DNA of 64,000 nt from Pseudolabrys sp. (lineage in GTDB: Bacteria; Pseudomonadota; Alphaproteobacteria; Rhizobiales; Xanthobacteraceae), in NCBI GenBank assembly GCA_029980465.1, contig JARYIJ010000001.1, positions 1,885,749-1,949,748 on the forward strand, given 5' to 3'. Positions 54,022 to 63,384 of this stretch are shown here, one piece after another. The notes beneath the pieces are model-generated. The model searched no databases and was not told the origin of the DNA. It worked only from the letters and a program-made list of their open reading frames with translations. Made by a program: the position numbers and the translations under genes. Positions within the stretch are counted from its first letter, which is position 1. The number at the start of each line of letters is the position of its first letter.

Positions 54022-54475
54022 AACTCTCTCCTGATCACTAGTGCTCTAGGGTTCGGGTCTCGCCTTATCCGCGTTCGACATGGGTACATGGCGGCAGCAG
54101 ATTCAGTGAGACGGAGGTTCCATAGCACCGCGAAGTTCCACAGGAAAGGGCATGGTCGACACGCTTGACTGGGCGCGCCATCGATCTGCGTGGTTTTGAG
54201 GGTCAATTCGGGGGCGCGGTGGTGCGGCGGAACGAAGGCACACCGTCAAACCTCTGGAGCCCACCCCAAACGGGGACTGCTGCGATGGTCACTAATCCCT
54301 TGAGAATCATCTAGAAAAATTGCGTCGGCGACGCTGCCCCTGCGCCGGTTTCGGTGTTTCGACCGTATTTCAACCGGCTAGCGGCATATGGTGGATCGCA
54401 TCGAGGGACAAAGATGGCGTGCGGGGGGACAGCAGCCTTGGCTGGCAAACGCATATCCATAAACAAGGGGGCACG
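54022..54475. other. intergenic region between divergent genes
   Basis: About 450 bases between the GHKL ATPase start and the small + strand gene. I see no supported coding frame, repeat or RNA; short frames on both strands lack ribosome-binding sites. It should hold the two divergent promoters, but I could not pick convincing -35/-10 pairs. Confidence 0.4.
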
Positions 54476-54898
54476 ATGGCGACGCCAGTACGGATTGATA
54501 CCCACATCCGATTAGCAGCGATGCGGCAGATTCACTGCGCAATTGAGCATCTACATCGTGGCGACTACGAATGCGCAATCACGCTGGCGGGCGCAGCAGA
54601 AGGGATGCTGCCTGACCCCGATCAGCCGACTTTCCGCCAGAAGGTCAAGGCGCTCTCGCAGAAACCTGAGATCCAAGCCGCGGGAGGGGCGACTGGCCCG
54701 AACGACTACATCAATTGGCTGAAGCATGGCACGCTGAATGGCGAGAGGATCGGGAACGCAACAATACCAGCAGACGAGGCGCCGGCTGTGATTTGGCGTG
54801 CGATCACAAAGTACCAAGCGGTTTATAACGACCGCTCACCGCAGATGCTCAGCTTTGAGAAATGGGCGCGGGAATGGTTGCAGAGCGAGAATGCATGA
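54476..54898 (+). CDS. hypothetical helical protein
   Basis: A 140-residue protein; AAGGGG lies seven bases before the ATG. It is mostly helical (HIRLAAMRQIHCAIEHLHRG, YECAITLAGAAEGMLPD) with a C-terminal EKWAREWLQ. The first 50 residues, with a helix pair typical of small nucleotidyltransferase-associated or HEPN-like proteins, invite a fold search, but no catalytic motif is seen. It is divergent from the GHKL ATPase. Function unknown. Confidence 0.55.
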   Translation: MATPVRIDTHIRLAAMRQIHCAIEHLHRGDYECAITLAGAAEGMLPDPDQPTFRQKVKALSQKPEIQAAGGATGPNDYINWLKHGTLNGERIGNATIPADEAPAVIWRAITKYQAVYNDRSPQMLSFEKWAREWLQSENA

Positions 54899-54941
54899 TT
54901 ACGCCTCTGCATGTATTGATGACGTGGCTAGCCCCGGTCCA

Positions 54942-54974
54942 CGCGCCCGGCTGCTAACGTGACAGCCGGGCGCG
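54942..54974. terminator. strong 12-bp hairpin between convergent genes
   Basis: CGCGCCCGGCTG pairs perfectly with CAGCCGGGCGCG around a 9-base loop. It sits 44 bases after the + strand stop and before the - strand ParB-like gene end. No T-run follows on either strand, so it may act as a bidirectional structural terminator or a recombination or replication structure. Confidence 0.45.
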
Positions 54975-55141
54975 GGCGGCTGACCGTATATAGGATCAGC
55001 CTGGTGGGCTCCGAACGGGTTCGCCGCCATCCCCACCGCCGCGCTTGATCCGCCCCACAGTGCGGCTTCTCCCGCGGTCCCCGCGCTTATCGGGTCCGGG
55101 TCCCCATCAAGGCAATGTTCAATTCGGCCGACGGACACCCA

Positions 55142-56041
55142 CTAGGCAGCTACCGTTTCGGTGTCGGCGAGCTTCTGAAATTCTGTCAGGATGTCCTGGT
55201 GGTGCTGCGCGAGGTAGCGGACCACGCGCGCATTGCTGAGCAGTTTCGCGATGTAGCCGTTGGTCAGCACCAGATCGAGATGGTCTGCACCGTATGATTT
55301 CTCCGCGATCCTAAACTCTCGCTGCAGACTGACCGACTCGCGCTCCATCATGGCGATCTGCTCGTCCGTCAGGCCTCTGACGTGCTTGGGTTTGCCTTGC
55401 TCCACGAGCTGCGCCTGTGGTGTGGCAGCAACCAGCGATTTCGCATAGTTGGTCGTGAACTTGTTCATCGCCACCATCAGCTCTGCCGCCTCGATCTGAC
55501 GAAGCGGCAACATCTTCTTGAGTTCTGTGAAGGTGTTGATGGCGATGTGCTTATCCTTGAGAATGTCGGCCACCTCCGGACAGATGCCCTCTAGCAGCCG
55601 GCGCTTTCGGATGATGTTTTGCACATCAACGTTGAGCGCTTTGGCGATGCGATCTTCAGGCACTCCACGCTCGACTGCTTTCACGATCATCCGGTGTTCT
55701 TGGATCATCGCCAGGCGATTGACGCGCTTGTTGTAGGTGTATGCCTCATCATCGGTCGAAATCAGACACGTCACTTCGTTGCGGCCCATATCCTTCAGCA
55801 CATCGATCCGTAAGTGCCCATCGAGCAGGAGATACTTTCCGGGCTCGCCACGGTCGCGCGCCACAACCGGCGGCTCGACCAGGCCGATCTCGCGGATGGA
55901 GGCCGCGATCTGGGCATACTTCGGGGTCTTCTTGACTGCAGAGGACACGATTTTGAGGGGAACGATTTGATCGATCCCTATCCGCAATCGGGCTTCCTCG
56001 AAGCCGATCGTGACGGCCGATGATGCAGCTCTTCGCGTCAT
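55142..56041 (-). CDS. RepB/ParB-like protein (second of the pair)
   Basis: A 299-residue protein. Residues about 20-100 form a ParB N-terminal domain with LLLDGHLRIDVLKDMG in place of the usual GxRRxxA box, followed by an HTH-like centre (GVPEDRIAKALNVDVQNIIR) and a C-terminal region like plasmid partitioning RepB proteins. The start follows the other ParB-like gene with no gap. No ParA is encoded, so it is not a classical partition system. Confidence 0.75.
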   Translation of the reverse strand: MTRRAASSAVTIGFEEARLRIGIDQIVPLKIVSSAVKKTPKYAQIAASIREIGLVEPPVVARDRGEPGKYLLLDGHLRIDVLKDMGRNEVTCLISTDDEAYTYNKRVNRLAMIQEHRMIVKAVERGVPEDRIAKALNVDVQNIIRKRRLLEGICPEVADILKDKHIAINTFTELKKMLPLRQIEAAELMVAMNKFTTNYAKSLVAATPQAQLVEQGKPKHVRGLTDEQIAMMERESVSLQREFRIAEKSYGADHLDLVLTNGYIAKLLSNARVVRYLAQHHQDILTEFQKLADTETVAA

Positions 56042-56042
56042 C

Positions 56043-56942
56043 TTATCCCCCGGGCTGTGCCTCTAACCTCAGAGCAATATTTTTTGGCAGCGTGTCGATC
56101 GCCTCGGCGCGCAGCAGCGTCACGAAATTCTCATCGGCAAACAGTTTGCGGAGCGCCTCCGTCACAAACACGAGCCGATTGCGCGTCGTTTCAGCCTTGC
56201 GAATCAACAAGCGCTTACGGTCGACGTCCTCTTGGTAGGCCCGAATGAGCGCGTTTGACGACAAGGGTCGCTCGCGACGCTTGCTGTTCTGCCCATTGAT
56301 CTTCAGGCCCTTGCCGCGCCTCTGGCGCTGCTCGACCAGACGTCTGGCGGCAATCAGCTTGTGACCGCGCAGGAGCTTCTTTTCGTACGCTTGCTGGAGG
56401 ATCGCTTGGGTCTCGTTATCTGACGCGGATGCAATTTCGACCGCGATGCTGACCGGGATTTGTCCAGCTTCGACCGCACGTAGCAGTCGATGCTCGCCGT
56501 TCTTCAGCAGCCGCAGCACGGCCCTGACGTATTCGATCGTGAGACCAGTCTTGTGAGCGATGGCCGTGTCATTGTAGCCGCGCTTCCTGAGACCCTCGAT
56601 GTCGTGAAGCAGGTCGATAGCGCGGTGCTGCCGGCGGGCCAAATTCTCCACGAGGCTCATCACCATGCAATCTTCGGTGTCCGCATTCACCACGATTGCA
56701 GGAATTTCGTGTTGTCCGAGCGCTTGGTAGGCCTCCAACCTACCTTGGCCACAGACCAGATCGTAACGTACCCCGTCGGGATCATCCCGCCGAGTGACTG
56801 TGATCGGCCGCTTCAGTCCAATTTCGGCGATGTTAGATACGATCTCGGCAAATACCCTTTTGTTCCGAACGCGCGGATTGATCACCGTCACGCGATCGAT
56901 GGGGATCATTTCGATTACTTGTGGGTCCGAGTGGTCGTTCAT
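56043..56942 (-). CDS. ParB/RepB-like protein (first of the pair)
   Basis: A 299-residue ParB-fold protein with the nucleotide-contacting CGQGRLEAYQALG and an ENLARRQHRAIDLL box, then an HTH (YNDTAIAHKTGLTIEYVRAV). Its ATG overlaps the stop of the recombinase (ATGA). It is clearly different in sequence from its downstream neighbour, so this is a heterotypic pair. Confidence 0.78.
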   Translation of the reverse strand: MNDHSDPQVIEMIPIDRVTVINPRVRNKRVFAEIVSNIAEIGLKRPITVTRRDDPDGVRYDLVCGQGRLEAYQALGQHEIPAIVVNADTEDCMVMSLVENLARRQHRAIDLLHDIEGLRKRGYNDTAIAHKTGLTIEYVRAVLRLLKNGEHRLLRAVEAGQIPVSIAVEIASASDNETQAILQQAYEKKLLRGHKLIAARRLVEQRQRRGKGLKINGQNSKRRERPLSSNALIRAYQEDVDRKRLLIRKAETTRNRLVFVTEALRKLFADENFVTLLRAEAIDTLPKNIALRLEAQPGG

Positions 56943-58513
56943 GCGACCTCCTGCAATGTCGCGCGAGCCGCCAAGGCGAAGAAGGCATCGAGGGTTTCAA
57001 AGCGGTACGCATCGAGCGAAACGCCGTTGTCTTCAGCGAGCCTCACGTTTGGCACTGTCATGTCGATGCGAGGCAGCAGGTAGTAATCGAGTGCGTTCTG
57101 GTTTGGCTCGTCCATCCGCACTGCCACCGTAATGTCGGGCCATAAGCCAACATCGAACCGTATCTTCCACCGGCGTGATCCGGTTGAGGTCGTGAGACAC
57201 CGCACCACGACAACTGATGCCGTAAACTCGCGGTTGATTGTCAGGAGATCGCTTTCGGGATCTTGCTCGACCAGGCCACCGGCCTGACGAATGCCGGTGA
57301 CGGTATCCGTCACGATCTGCGGATGCATCCGACGAAGCGTCCGATTGATTTCGACATATCGATAGTCTCGATCGGGCGCAAACCCGACCAGCTGGTAGGC
57401 ACGAAGCAGACTGCCGAAGCGGCTCTGATAGGCGCTACTTGATGGCAGGTTCTCGCTTTCATCGATGAGCAGGCCTGATAAGTAGCCGCGGTCCTGCAAG
57501 AGCTGTTGCAGAGCTTTGAGCATCTCTTCGTCAGACAGCCGAAGCGACCGCGCGTGGATGATGGCTTGGGCGGCGTCAAACATTGTTCGATCAACGATGG
57601 CCTTGAAGGCTCCATCGGCTCGAATCCACATGGCGGGCAAATTATGAATACGCTTCCGTTTCAGTTTGAATGACGCGCGATTCCAGACGTTGTTGCCAAT
57701 GTATTTTTCGTTGATCAGGATTTGATGGACCGTACCGCGAGTCCAGGAACGACCAAGATCGGTCACAACGCCCCGTTCGTTGAGCGCATCAGCAATCTCG
57801 CTCTCAGTCTTCTTCTCCGAAACGAAAGACCTGTATATCCAGCGGACGATTTCGATTTCTTCAGTGGGACCGGGGACGAGCACCACCCGGTCGGTCTGGA
57901 TGCTCTTGTGCGCGCCTCGAGCAAGCTCGCCCTTAGGCGCGCCACTTTGATCAATCAGGCTACGTCGTAACCCAAATCCTGGCGGGCCACCCTGGCGGTA
58001 GCCAAGTTCGATGAGGCGGCATTGGCCCGTGAATACTTTGACCGAGAGCTCGCGGCTGTACTCTCCGGCCATGGCACGCTTGACGCCTTTGACGATGGTC
58101 GAAACTGGACTGCCATCATTCTCGAACTGCTCCGCGCAATACTGGACGCTGATACCGGCTCTCTTGCAGATGTATTCGTAGTAAGCGCTCTCATCGGCAT
58201 CCTGGAACCGTCCCCAGCGGCTGACGTCGTAAACCAATATCGCAGTGAAGTCCGTGGCACCTGATTGTACGTCATCGATCAGACGTTTCAGGGCATCGCG
58301 CCCGTCAAGTCGGAGGCCGCTCTTGCCCTCGTCCGCATAGGTGCGGACGATTTCAATACCCCGCCTTGCAGCGTACTGCCGGATTGCCTCGGCCTGATTT
58401 TCCGTAGAGTACTTTTGATGATCGGTGGACATCCGAACGTATTCGGCTGCCCGCACGATGACTGCTGAGGGAGAGCCGCTGCCGTTCGATTCTCGGTCGC
58501 TCCGACGGTCCAT
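56939..58513 (-). CDS. large serine recombinase
   Basis: A 524-residue recombinase. The resolvase catalytic domain is N-terminal: nucleophile Ser in YVRMSTDHQKYSTENQ, Arg in VYDVSRWGRFQDADES, and a GEYSRELS motif. A recombinase domain follows (GYRQGGPPGFGLRR, HQILINEKYIGNNVWN). It lacks an obvious zinc-ribbon cysteine set. It probably integrates or excises the surrounding element and is the first gene of a three-gene operon with the ParB-like proteins. Confidence 0.85.
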   Translation of the reverse strand: MDRRSDRESNGSGSPSAVIVRAAEYVRMSTDHQKYSTENQAEAIRQYAARRGIEIVRTYADEGKSGLRLDGRDALKRLIDDVQSGATDFTAILVYDVSRWGRFQDADESAYYEYICKRAGISVQYCAEQFENDGSPVSTIVKGVKRAMAGEYSRELSVKVFTGQCRLIELGYRQGGPPGFGLRRSLIDQSGAPKGELARGAHKSIQTDRVVLVPGPTEEIEIVRWIYRSFVSEKKTESEIADALNERGVVTDLGRSWTRGTVHQILINEKYIGNNVWNRASFKLKRKRIHNLPAMWIRADGAFKAIVDRTMFDAAQAIIHARSLRLSDEEMLKALQQLLQDRGYLSGLLIDESENLPSSSAYQSRFGSLLRAYQLVGFAPDRDYRYVEINRTLRRMHPQIVTDTVTGIRQAGGLVEQDPESDLLTINREFTASVVVVRCLTTSTGSRRWKIRFDVGLWPDITVAVRMDEPNQNALDYYLLPRIDMTVPNVRLAEDNGVSLDAYRFETLDAFFALAARATLQEVA

Positions 58514-58625
58514 AACGCGGATTCACTCACTCATTGACCGTGCAGTTCTCACATGCCGGCTTCATGCGAACCGGTCGTGCCTCCTCCCCCTTGGGCGACA
58601 AGCTTAGTATCGAGGAGGCGGAAAC

Positions 58626-59009
58626 ATGTTGCCGAAAACGGGCAAGCTCTTGCCCAAGCGAGACGGGAGAGGGCCTTCCAAGCTAACCTACGCTGCGGCA
58701 GTAGCGGCCGCGCTGCGCACTGAACTCGGTGACAGCCACCGCGCAATCAAGATCGTGATGAAATGGACCGGAGCCAGCGAGCGGACGGCTAAGAACTGGT
58801 TGACCGGGGCACGCGGTCCGACCGGCGAGCACTTGGTATCGCTCGTGCGCCATTCCGACGCGACGCTGGAAGTCTTCCTGCAGCTTGCGGGACGCGAGGC
58901 GTCCCTCGTTTCCGTGAATTTGGCCTACGCGAGATCGCAGCTCGCCGAGGTCCTTGGCTCAATCGATAATCTGCTGGCGAACGGACAACGACAGCATGCT
59001 GATCGCTAG
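58626..59009 (+). CDS. small HTH-like protein divergent from the recombinase
   Basis: A 127-residue protein with GGAGGCGG before the ATG. The central segment (WTGASERTAKNWLTGARGPT) looks like a helix-turn-helix; the basic N-terminus (KTGKLLPKRDGRGPSK) fits DNA binding. Position, divergent from the recombinase across about 110 bases, suggests a regulator or recombination-directionality factor. Not proven. Confidence 0.6.
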   Translation: MLPKTGKLLPKRDGRGPSKLTYAAAVAAALRTELGDSHRAIKIVMKWTGASERTAKNWLTGARGPTGEHLVSLVRHSDATLEVFLQLAGREASLVSVNLAYARSQLAEVLGSIDNLLANGQRQHADR

Positions 59010-59185
59010 ACGCCTTGAGCTGAGCTGACCGATCGCAAATGTCGGTTACAGCCCGTGCTTGCGAAAAGCCAGAATTCTCTTCTGTCGCGTGTGGGTTTGG
59101 TTATGATGTCAGTCTATGCCCTCCACCCCCGTCTGTTCGGCCCGCGCGCCCAGGGGTGGGGGCGGTGCTGTCGGGAGGAGAGCCG

Positions 59186-61918
59186 TTGCCCCATCGCCAA
59201 AATGACCTTGCGGCCGCAACGAGCGAGGCTGCCAAGCCACCCTCCCAGGACGAGCACCTCGGGGACATTGCCCAAAAGAGCCTCGACTTTTTTGAGGAAG
59301 CGGCCGGCGCCGCCCAGGAAGCGCTCGGCGAGGAGCGACGCCCGGGCATGAACGTCCTGGCGGTCGTAAACACCCTGACCGCAGAAAAAGCTGTCCGCAA
59401 TCTGGAGGGCATGAATGAAGCGCGTCGGCGCGAGTTGCGCGTGTTGAGCACAGAGCCGGCCATCGCGCGGATTGTCGCCGAAGACGAACACGGCAAGCGC
59501 AAGACCTATTTCATTTCACGTGCAACGCCCCACACTAAGCCGCGCGACGGCAGTGCTGCGGCGAGTTACCGGGCGCCCATTGGCCGGCTGGCGGCCTTGC
59601 CAGTCGGCGGCGATCTCGATGTGCGGACGCCTGCGGGCGTCGTAAATATGGCAGTCGTTGAGCGCGCCCTTTTGCGGCCGGCGCATAGGGACGGAGAATG
59701 GGATTCCGTCAATTCAGCGTTGCAAGGCGAGACGTATGGACCGCTTACGATCACCTCGTTCAGAGAATTTCTGCGGCTGCGGGGCGTTACAGCTGAGGAG
59801 GCGGATCTTCTCGAAGCGGCGCTCGCCGAAGACCGTGCTGCCGGGATTGTGGCGGAAGGCCTGCGGCGCAATGCCATCACGAAAATGGAGCTGCGCGATC
59901 AGGCAGTTCTTGATCAATACCAGGACGAAATCTTCCGTCTTCCGCTCGACACTCGTCTGGTCATTCTCGGACCACCCGGCACCGGCAAGACGACGACACT
60001 CATCAAACGTCTCGGTCTGAAGCTCGACCATGAGTATCTGACCGACGAGGAAAAGGACCTGGTTGCCACGACGGCAGCGGGTTCGGCGGGGCACGCGCGA
60101 AGCTGGATCATGTTCACGCCGACCGATCTACTCCGGCAATACGTCAAGGAGGCGTTCGCACGCGAAAACATCGCGGCGTCGGATGAACACATCTCCACCT
60201 GGGATGATTTCCGGCGCGACACGGCGCGGCATCGGTTCGGTATTCTGCGCTCCGGCGCAGGGGGCGGAATCTTTGTGATGAAGGATGATGCGCCGTCGCT
60301 GCAAGAGACAACGCTCGCACTACAGCGGGAATGGTTCGCCGATTTCGACGGATGGCAGAGTGAGTATTTCTGGAATGATCTGCGCACGAACGCGCAGGCC
60401 CTCAACGGCCATAAGGATTCAGGGATTGCGCGCCTTGGTGCACAGTTGCTGGAGACGTTGCCGGGAACATTATCCGGTACCAATGCCACTGCGTTCCCAG
60501 CGCTCGCCGCCGTTGCCGACGAGGTCCAGACTCTCATCGCGCGCCTGAGGACCTCAACAGATGCAACAATCCGAACGGCGATCGGGCAAGAACTGAGGAA
60601 AGACAAGACATTCCTCAACCAACTGGCCGATTTTGTCGCGACCTTAGCAGATACTGACGAAGGCGAGGACGAGGACGGCGAAGGAGAAGAGGATCGGCGT
60701 CCGATTCGCGTAGGCAAGGATGCGGCCGTCGATGCGCTCATGCGTGCTATTCGGGGCAAGGCGCGCGCCAAAGCCATGGGTCGCGCACTCAATCGCGAGA
60801 CGCGGAACGGGCGCATCATCGAATGGTTGGGGGATCGCGGTCTTTCTGATAGCGACCTCCTTCCGATTGGTGAAAGCATCCAGGTGCAATCTGCGGCCCG
60901 CCGCTTCGTTAATCCGTTGCAGCGGTACTATTCTGGCCTTCCCGGCCGCTATCGGCGGTACCGCCGCGCGCGGCAGGGGGAAGGGCGCTGGTACAGCACT
61001 GGGGATTTTCCGGCGAGCGATGTGCATCCGCTCGAGGTCGATCTCATGCTGCTGGCCTTGCTCAAGGCCGGTCGAAGCATGCTCGAAGACCGTCGGATCG
61101 CACGCGCGTTTGCGCAAGGCGAGTATCGCCCGCTTGCGCCGATCCGTGAGCTGTATCGGACGCAAGTCGTCGTCGATGAAGCGACAGATTTCTCGCCCAT
61201 CCAGCTCGCGTGTATGGCGCAACTTAGCGATCCTGCAGCCAGCGCGTTTGTTGCTTGCGGCGATTTCAATCAGCGCATCACATCCTGGGGCAGCCGCTCC
61301 GATGCCGATCTTAAGTGGGTGTATCCGGATTTCGAAATCCGCGCGATCACCGTCACGTACCGGCACAGCCGCCAGCTCAATGAACTTGCCCGCAGCATCG
61401 CCCACCTGTCGGCACCAGAGACGCCCGAAGCGCAGCTTCCGCCGCGGACCGACAATGAAGGATTCAAACCGGTGCTGGCTACTGGGATAGGAGATCATGC
61501 GGCGATCGGTGCATGGCTATCGGCACGCATTGAGGAAATCGAACGTCTCTCAAAAGAGCTGCCGCCCATCGCCGTGCTAGTTAGCAACGAGGATGAGGTC
61601 ATTCCGCTCGCCGACTATCTCAACGGAGTTCTTCGCGGAAAGAATATCCGAGCCGTGCCTTGCTCGCGGGGCCAGCTTGCCGGCCAGGACAACGACGTAC
61701 GCGTGTTCGACGTCCAGCACATCAAAGGGCTTGAGTTCGAGGCGGTGTTTTTCGTCGGGCTCGACCGGTTGGCGGAACGCTATCCGGACCTGTTCGAGAA
61801 GTACCTATACGTCGGCGCAACGCGCGCGGCGATGTTCCTCGGCATGACCACCAGCGCGCCAAGCCTCCCTGACCAGATGCGTGCGATCGAGGATCATTTC
61901 GGGCCCAAATGGCCCTAG
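59186..61918 (+). CDS. UvrD/Rep-type superfamily-1 helicase
   Basis: A 910-residue protein. I start it at the TTG at 59186 because GGAGGAG precedes it; the open frame reaches back to 59039 but without a site. Residues about 100-200 (a YRAPIGRLAALPVGGDLDVR stretch) faintly resemble the C-terminal fold of Gre factors. Then come Walker A GPPGTGKTTTL, motif II VVVDEATDFSP (DEAT rather than DEAD/DEXQ) and motifs V/VI (VQHIKGLEFEAV, YVGATRA). It may act in repair or at stalled transcription complexes. A role in defence is possible but not shown. Confidence 0.78.
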   Translation: MPHRQNDLAAATSEAAKPPSQDEHLGDIAQKSLDFFEEAAGAAQEALGEERRPGMNVLAVVNTLTAEKAVRNLEGMNEARRRELRVLSTEPAIARIVAEDEHGKRKTYFISRATPHTKPRDGSAAASYRAPIGRLAALPVGGDLDVRTPAGVVNMAVVERALLRPAHRDGEWDSVNSALQGETYGPLTITSFREFLRLRGVTAEEADLLEAALAEDRAAGIVAEGLRRNAITKMELRDQAVLDQYQDEIFRLPLDTRLVILGPPGTGKTTTLIKRLGLKLDHEYLTDEEKDLVATTAAGSAGHARSWIMFTPTDLLRQYVKEAFARENIAASDEHISTWDDFRRDTARHRFGILRSGAGGGIFVMKDDAPSLQETTLALQREWFADFDGWQSEYFWNDLRTNAQALNGHKDSGIARLGAQLLETLPGTLSGTNATAFPALAAVADEVQTLIARLRTSTDATIRTAIGQELRKDKTFLNQLADFVATLADTDEGEDEDGEGEEDRRPIRVGKDAAVDALMRAIRGKARAKAMGRALNRETRNGRIIEWLGDRGLSDSDLLPIGESIQVQSAARRFVNPLQRYYSGLPGRYRRYRRARQGEGRWYSTGDFPASDVHPLEVDLMLLALLKAGRSMLEDRRIARAFAQGEYRPLAPIRELYRTQVVVDEATDFSPIQLACMAQLSDPAASAFVACGDFNQRITSWGSRSDADLKWVYPDFEIRAITVTYRHSRQLNELARSIAHLSAPETPEAQLPPRTDNEGFKPVLATGIGDHAAIGAWLSARIEEIERLSKELPPIAVLVSNEDEVIPLADYLNGVLRGKNIRAVPCSRGQLAGQDNDVRVFDVQHIKGLEFEAVFFVGLDRLAERYPDLFEKYLYVGATRAAMFLGMTTSAPSLPDQMRAIEDHFGPKWP

Positions 61919-62200
61919 ACCGTCGCGGCCGCGGGCTGCGCCCAATTTCGCACGAATTCGCGGGCTACCGCGGGATTACGAGGAGAAGGTTTATTTATCG
62001 GTTCTCTCCCTCCGCCAGCTTCATTCGCTAAACAAGCGTCCCGCACTCGCCAGCGACGAAATTCCTTTTGGCTTCCGAAGGTTTTGCGGAAGCTCATCCG
62101 AACCTCGGACCCACCCGTCCGTCCGTCTCTGTTTGCCCGAACCTCGCCTTGAGAGGTCATCCTATTTTGCCAGAGTGCAATGATATAGCCTAGGGCTTCC

Positions 62201-62863
62201 ATGTACTGGAGGGGGCGTGCGTTGCGAGCAATCATTTTGGCGGTCGTTGCAGTGGCAAGCGGTCTGACCGCTTCCCATGCTCAGTCGCGACAGTTCGAAC
62301 ACCAGATGAACTTGTGCGACACGGGTTCGGCGGATCAAAAGATCAGCGGTTGCACCGCTGTCATCCGATCGGGAAAATTCGACGCAAATGGAACGGCAAT
62401 GGCCTATTTCTCGCGCGGTAATGCTTACAAGAGCCGGGGCGATTTTGATAACGCGATCGCCGATTACACTCAAGCGATCCGCATCAGCCGCAAGCCGTTT
62501 CAGGGTGCCATCATCAACCGCGCCAATAGTTACGAGGAGAAAGGTGATCTCAACCACGCGATCGCCGATTACAGCCAGGCGATTCAGATCTGGCCAGACT
62601 TCGCAAGAGCATGGTGGTTACGAGGTCTGGTTTATTACGCCAATGGTGACTACGACCGCGCCATTGCCGACTACGATATCGCAATCAAGAAGACGCAAAA
62701 CCAATCAGACAAGGCGTATGGCCTCTATATTCGTGGCCTGATGAAGCTAAAGACGAGCAACGCGACGGGTCGTGCCGATATCGCTGAGGCCGAGGCGCTG
62801 AAGCCCGATGTCGCCGGCTCCTTGCCGAAATGGGTTACGAAATACATGGCGCGCCCCCAATAG
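62201..62863 (+). CDS. exported TPR-repeat protein
   Basis: A 220-residue protein with an N-terminal hydrophobic signal (AIILAVVAVASGLTASHA) and at least three tetratricopeptide repeats with the GDFDNAIADYTQAI, GDLNHAIADYSQAI and GDYDRAIADYDIAI cores. An alternative start is the TTG at 62222 behind GGAGGGGG. Probably a periplasmic scaffold; no specific partner visible. Confidence 0.75.
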   Translation: MYWRGRALRAIILAVVAVASGLTASHAQSRQFEHQMNLCDTGSADQKISGCTAVIRSGKFDANGTAMAYFSRGNAYKSRGDFDNAIADYTQAIRISRKPFQGAIINRANSYEEKGDLNHAIADYSQAIQIWPDFARAWWLRGLVYYANGDYDRAIADYDIAIKKTQNQSDKAYGLYIRGLMKLKTSNATGRADIAEAEALKPDVAGSLPKWVTKYMARPQ

Positions 62864-62872
62864 AACGTCCCA

Positions 62873-63106
62873 ATGTTGAATAATTTTAATCGCAGAACAA
62901 AGGGTATCCTCCTCGGTTTCGGGATGATCCTGCTTGGCATCGCGACATCGATCTATGGGTACTTCGATGACATCTGGTCGCACGATCTGTACAGGCTGCT
63001 GCTCGCTGAGCGATATGCATGGCTCCATGTCGTACTTTGGACGCTCGGGGGATCAGGGGTGATGCTCTGGTACATGCTAAAGGGCGCAGCGAACGATAAG
63101 CCCTGA
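62873..63106 (+). CDS. small two-helix membrane protein
   Basis: A 77-residue protein 9 bases after the TPR gene. Two transmembrane segments (about residues 11-29 and 48-69) flank a loop with DDIWSHDLYRLL. No family recognised. About 280 bases without a gene follow. Confidence 0.5.
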   Translation: MLNNFNRRTKGILLGFGMILLGIATSIYGYFDDIWSHDLYRLLLAERYAWLHVVLWTLGGSGVMLWYMLKGAANDKP

Positions 63107-63384
63107 CGCCGAGAAGTCGGGCGCCGCTACATCTTCAATGAGGTCATCAGTAAGCCCGCCAGGACGGTGGTGTTTGTCGGCCAGGCGCAGAGACGCGTGA
63201 TCGTGCCGTGGAGCGATTTGGGGGTTGCGCGGCGGAGCCGTTAACATACGCCTCAAATCGCGCTGGCTGACGTTCGTCTCCCGCGATGCCGAGTGGCGCC
63301 GCAACGAGATCGGCCACTTCGCCAGTGGCGGTGTCAAAGTTACGTGGTGAAATCCGGCGAATGCACTTGATGATGGAGTTCGAC

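Noticed and set aside
55142..56942. Classical repABC/parAB partition locus
   Set aside because: Two ParB-like genes are present, but there is no ParA/RepA ATPase or RepC initiator.
59914..61498. Long - strand frames opposite the UvrD-like helicase
   Set aside because: Ser/Arg-rich shadow translation without start signals; the helicase motifs on the + strand are intact.
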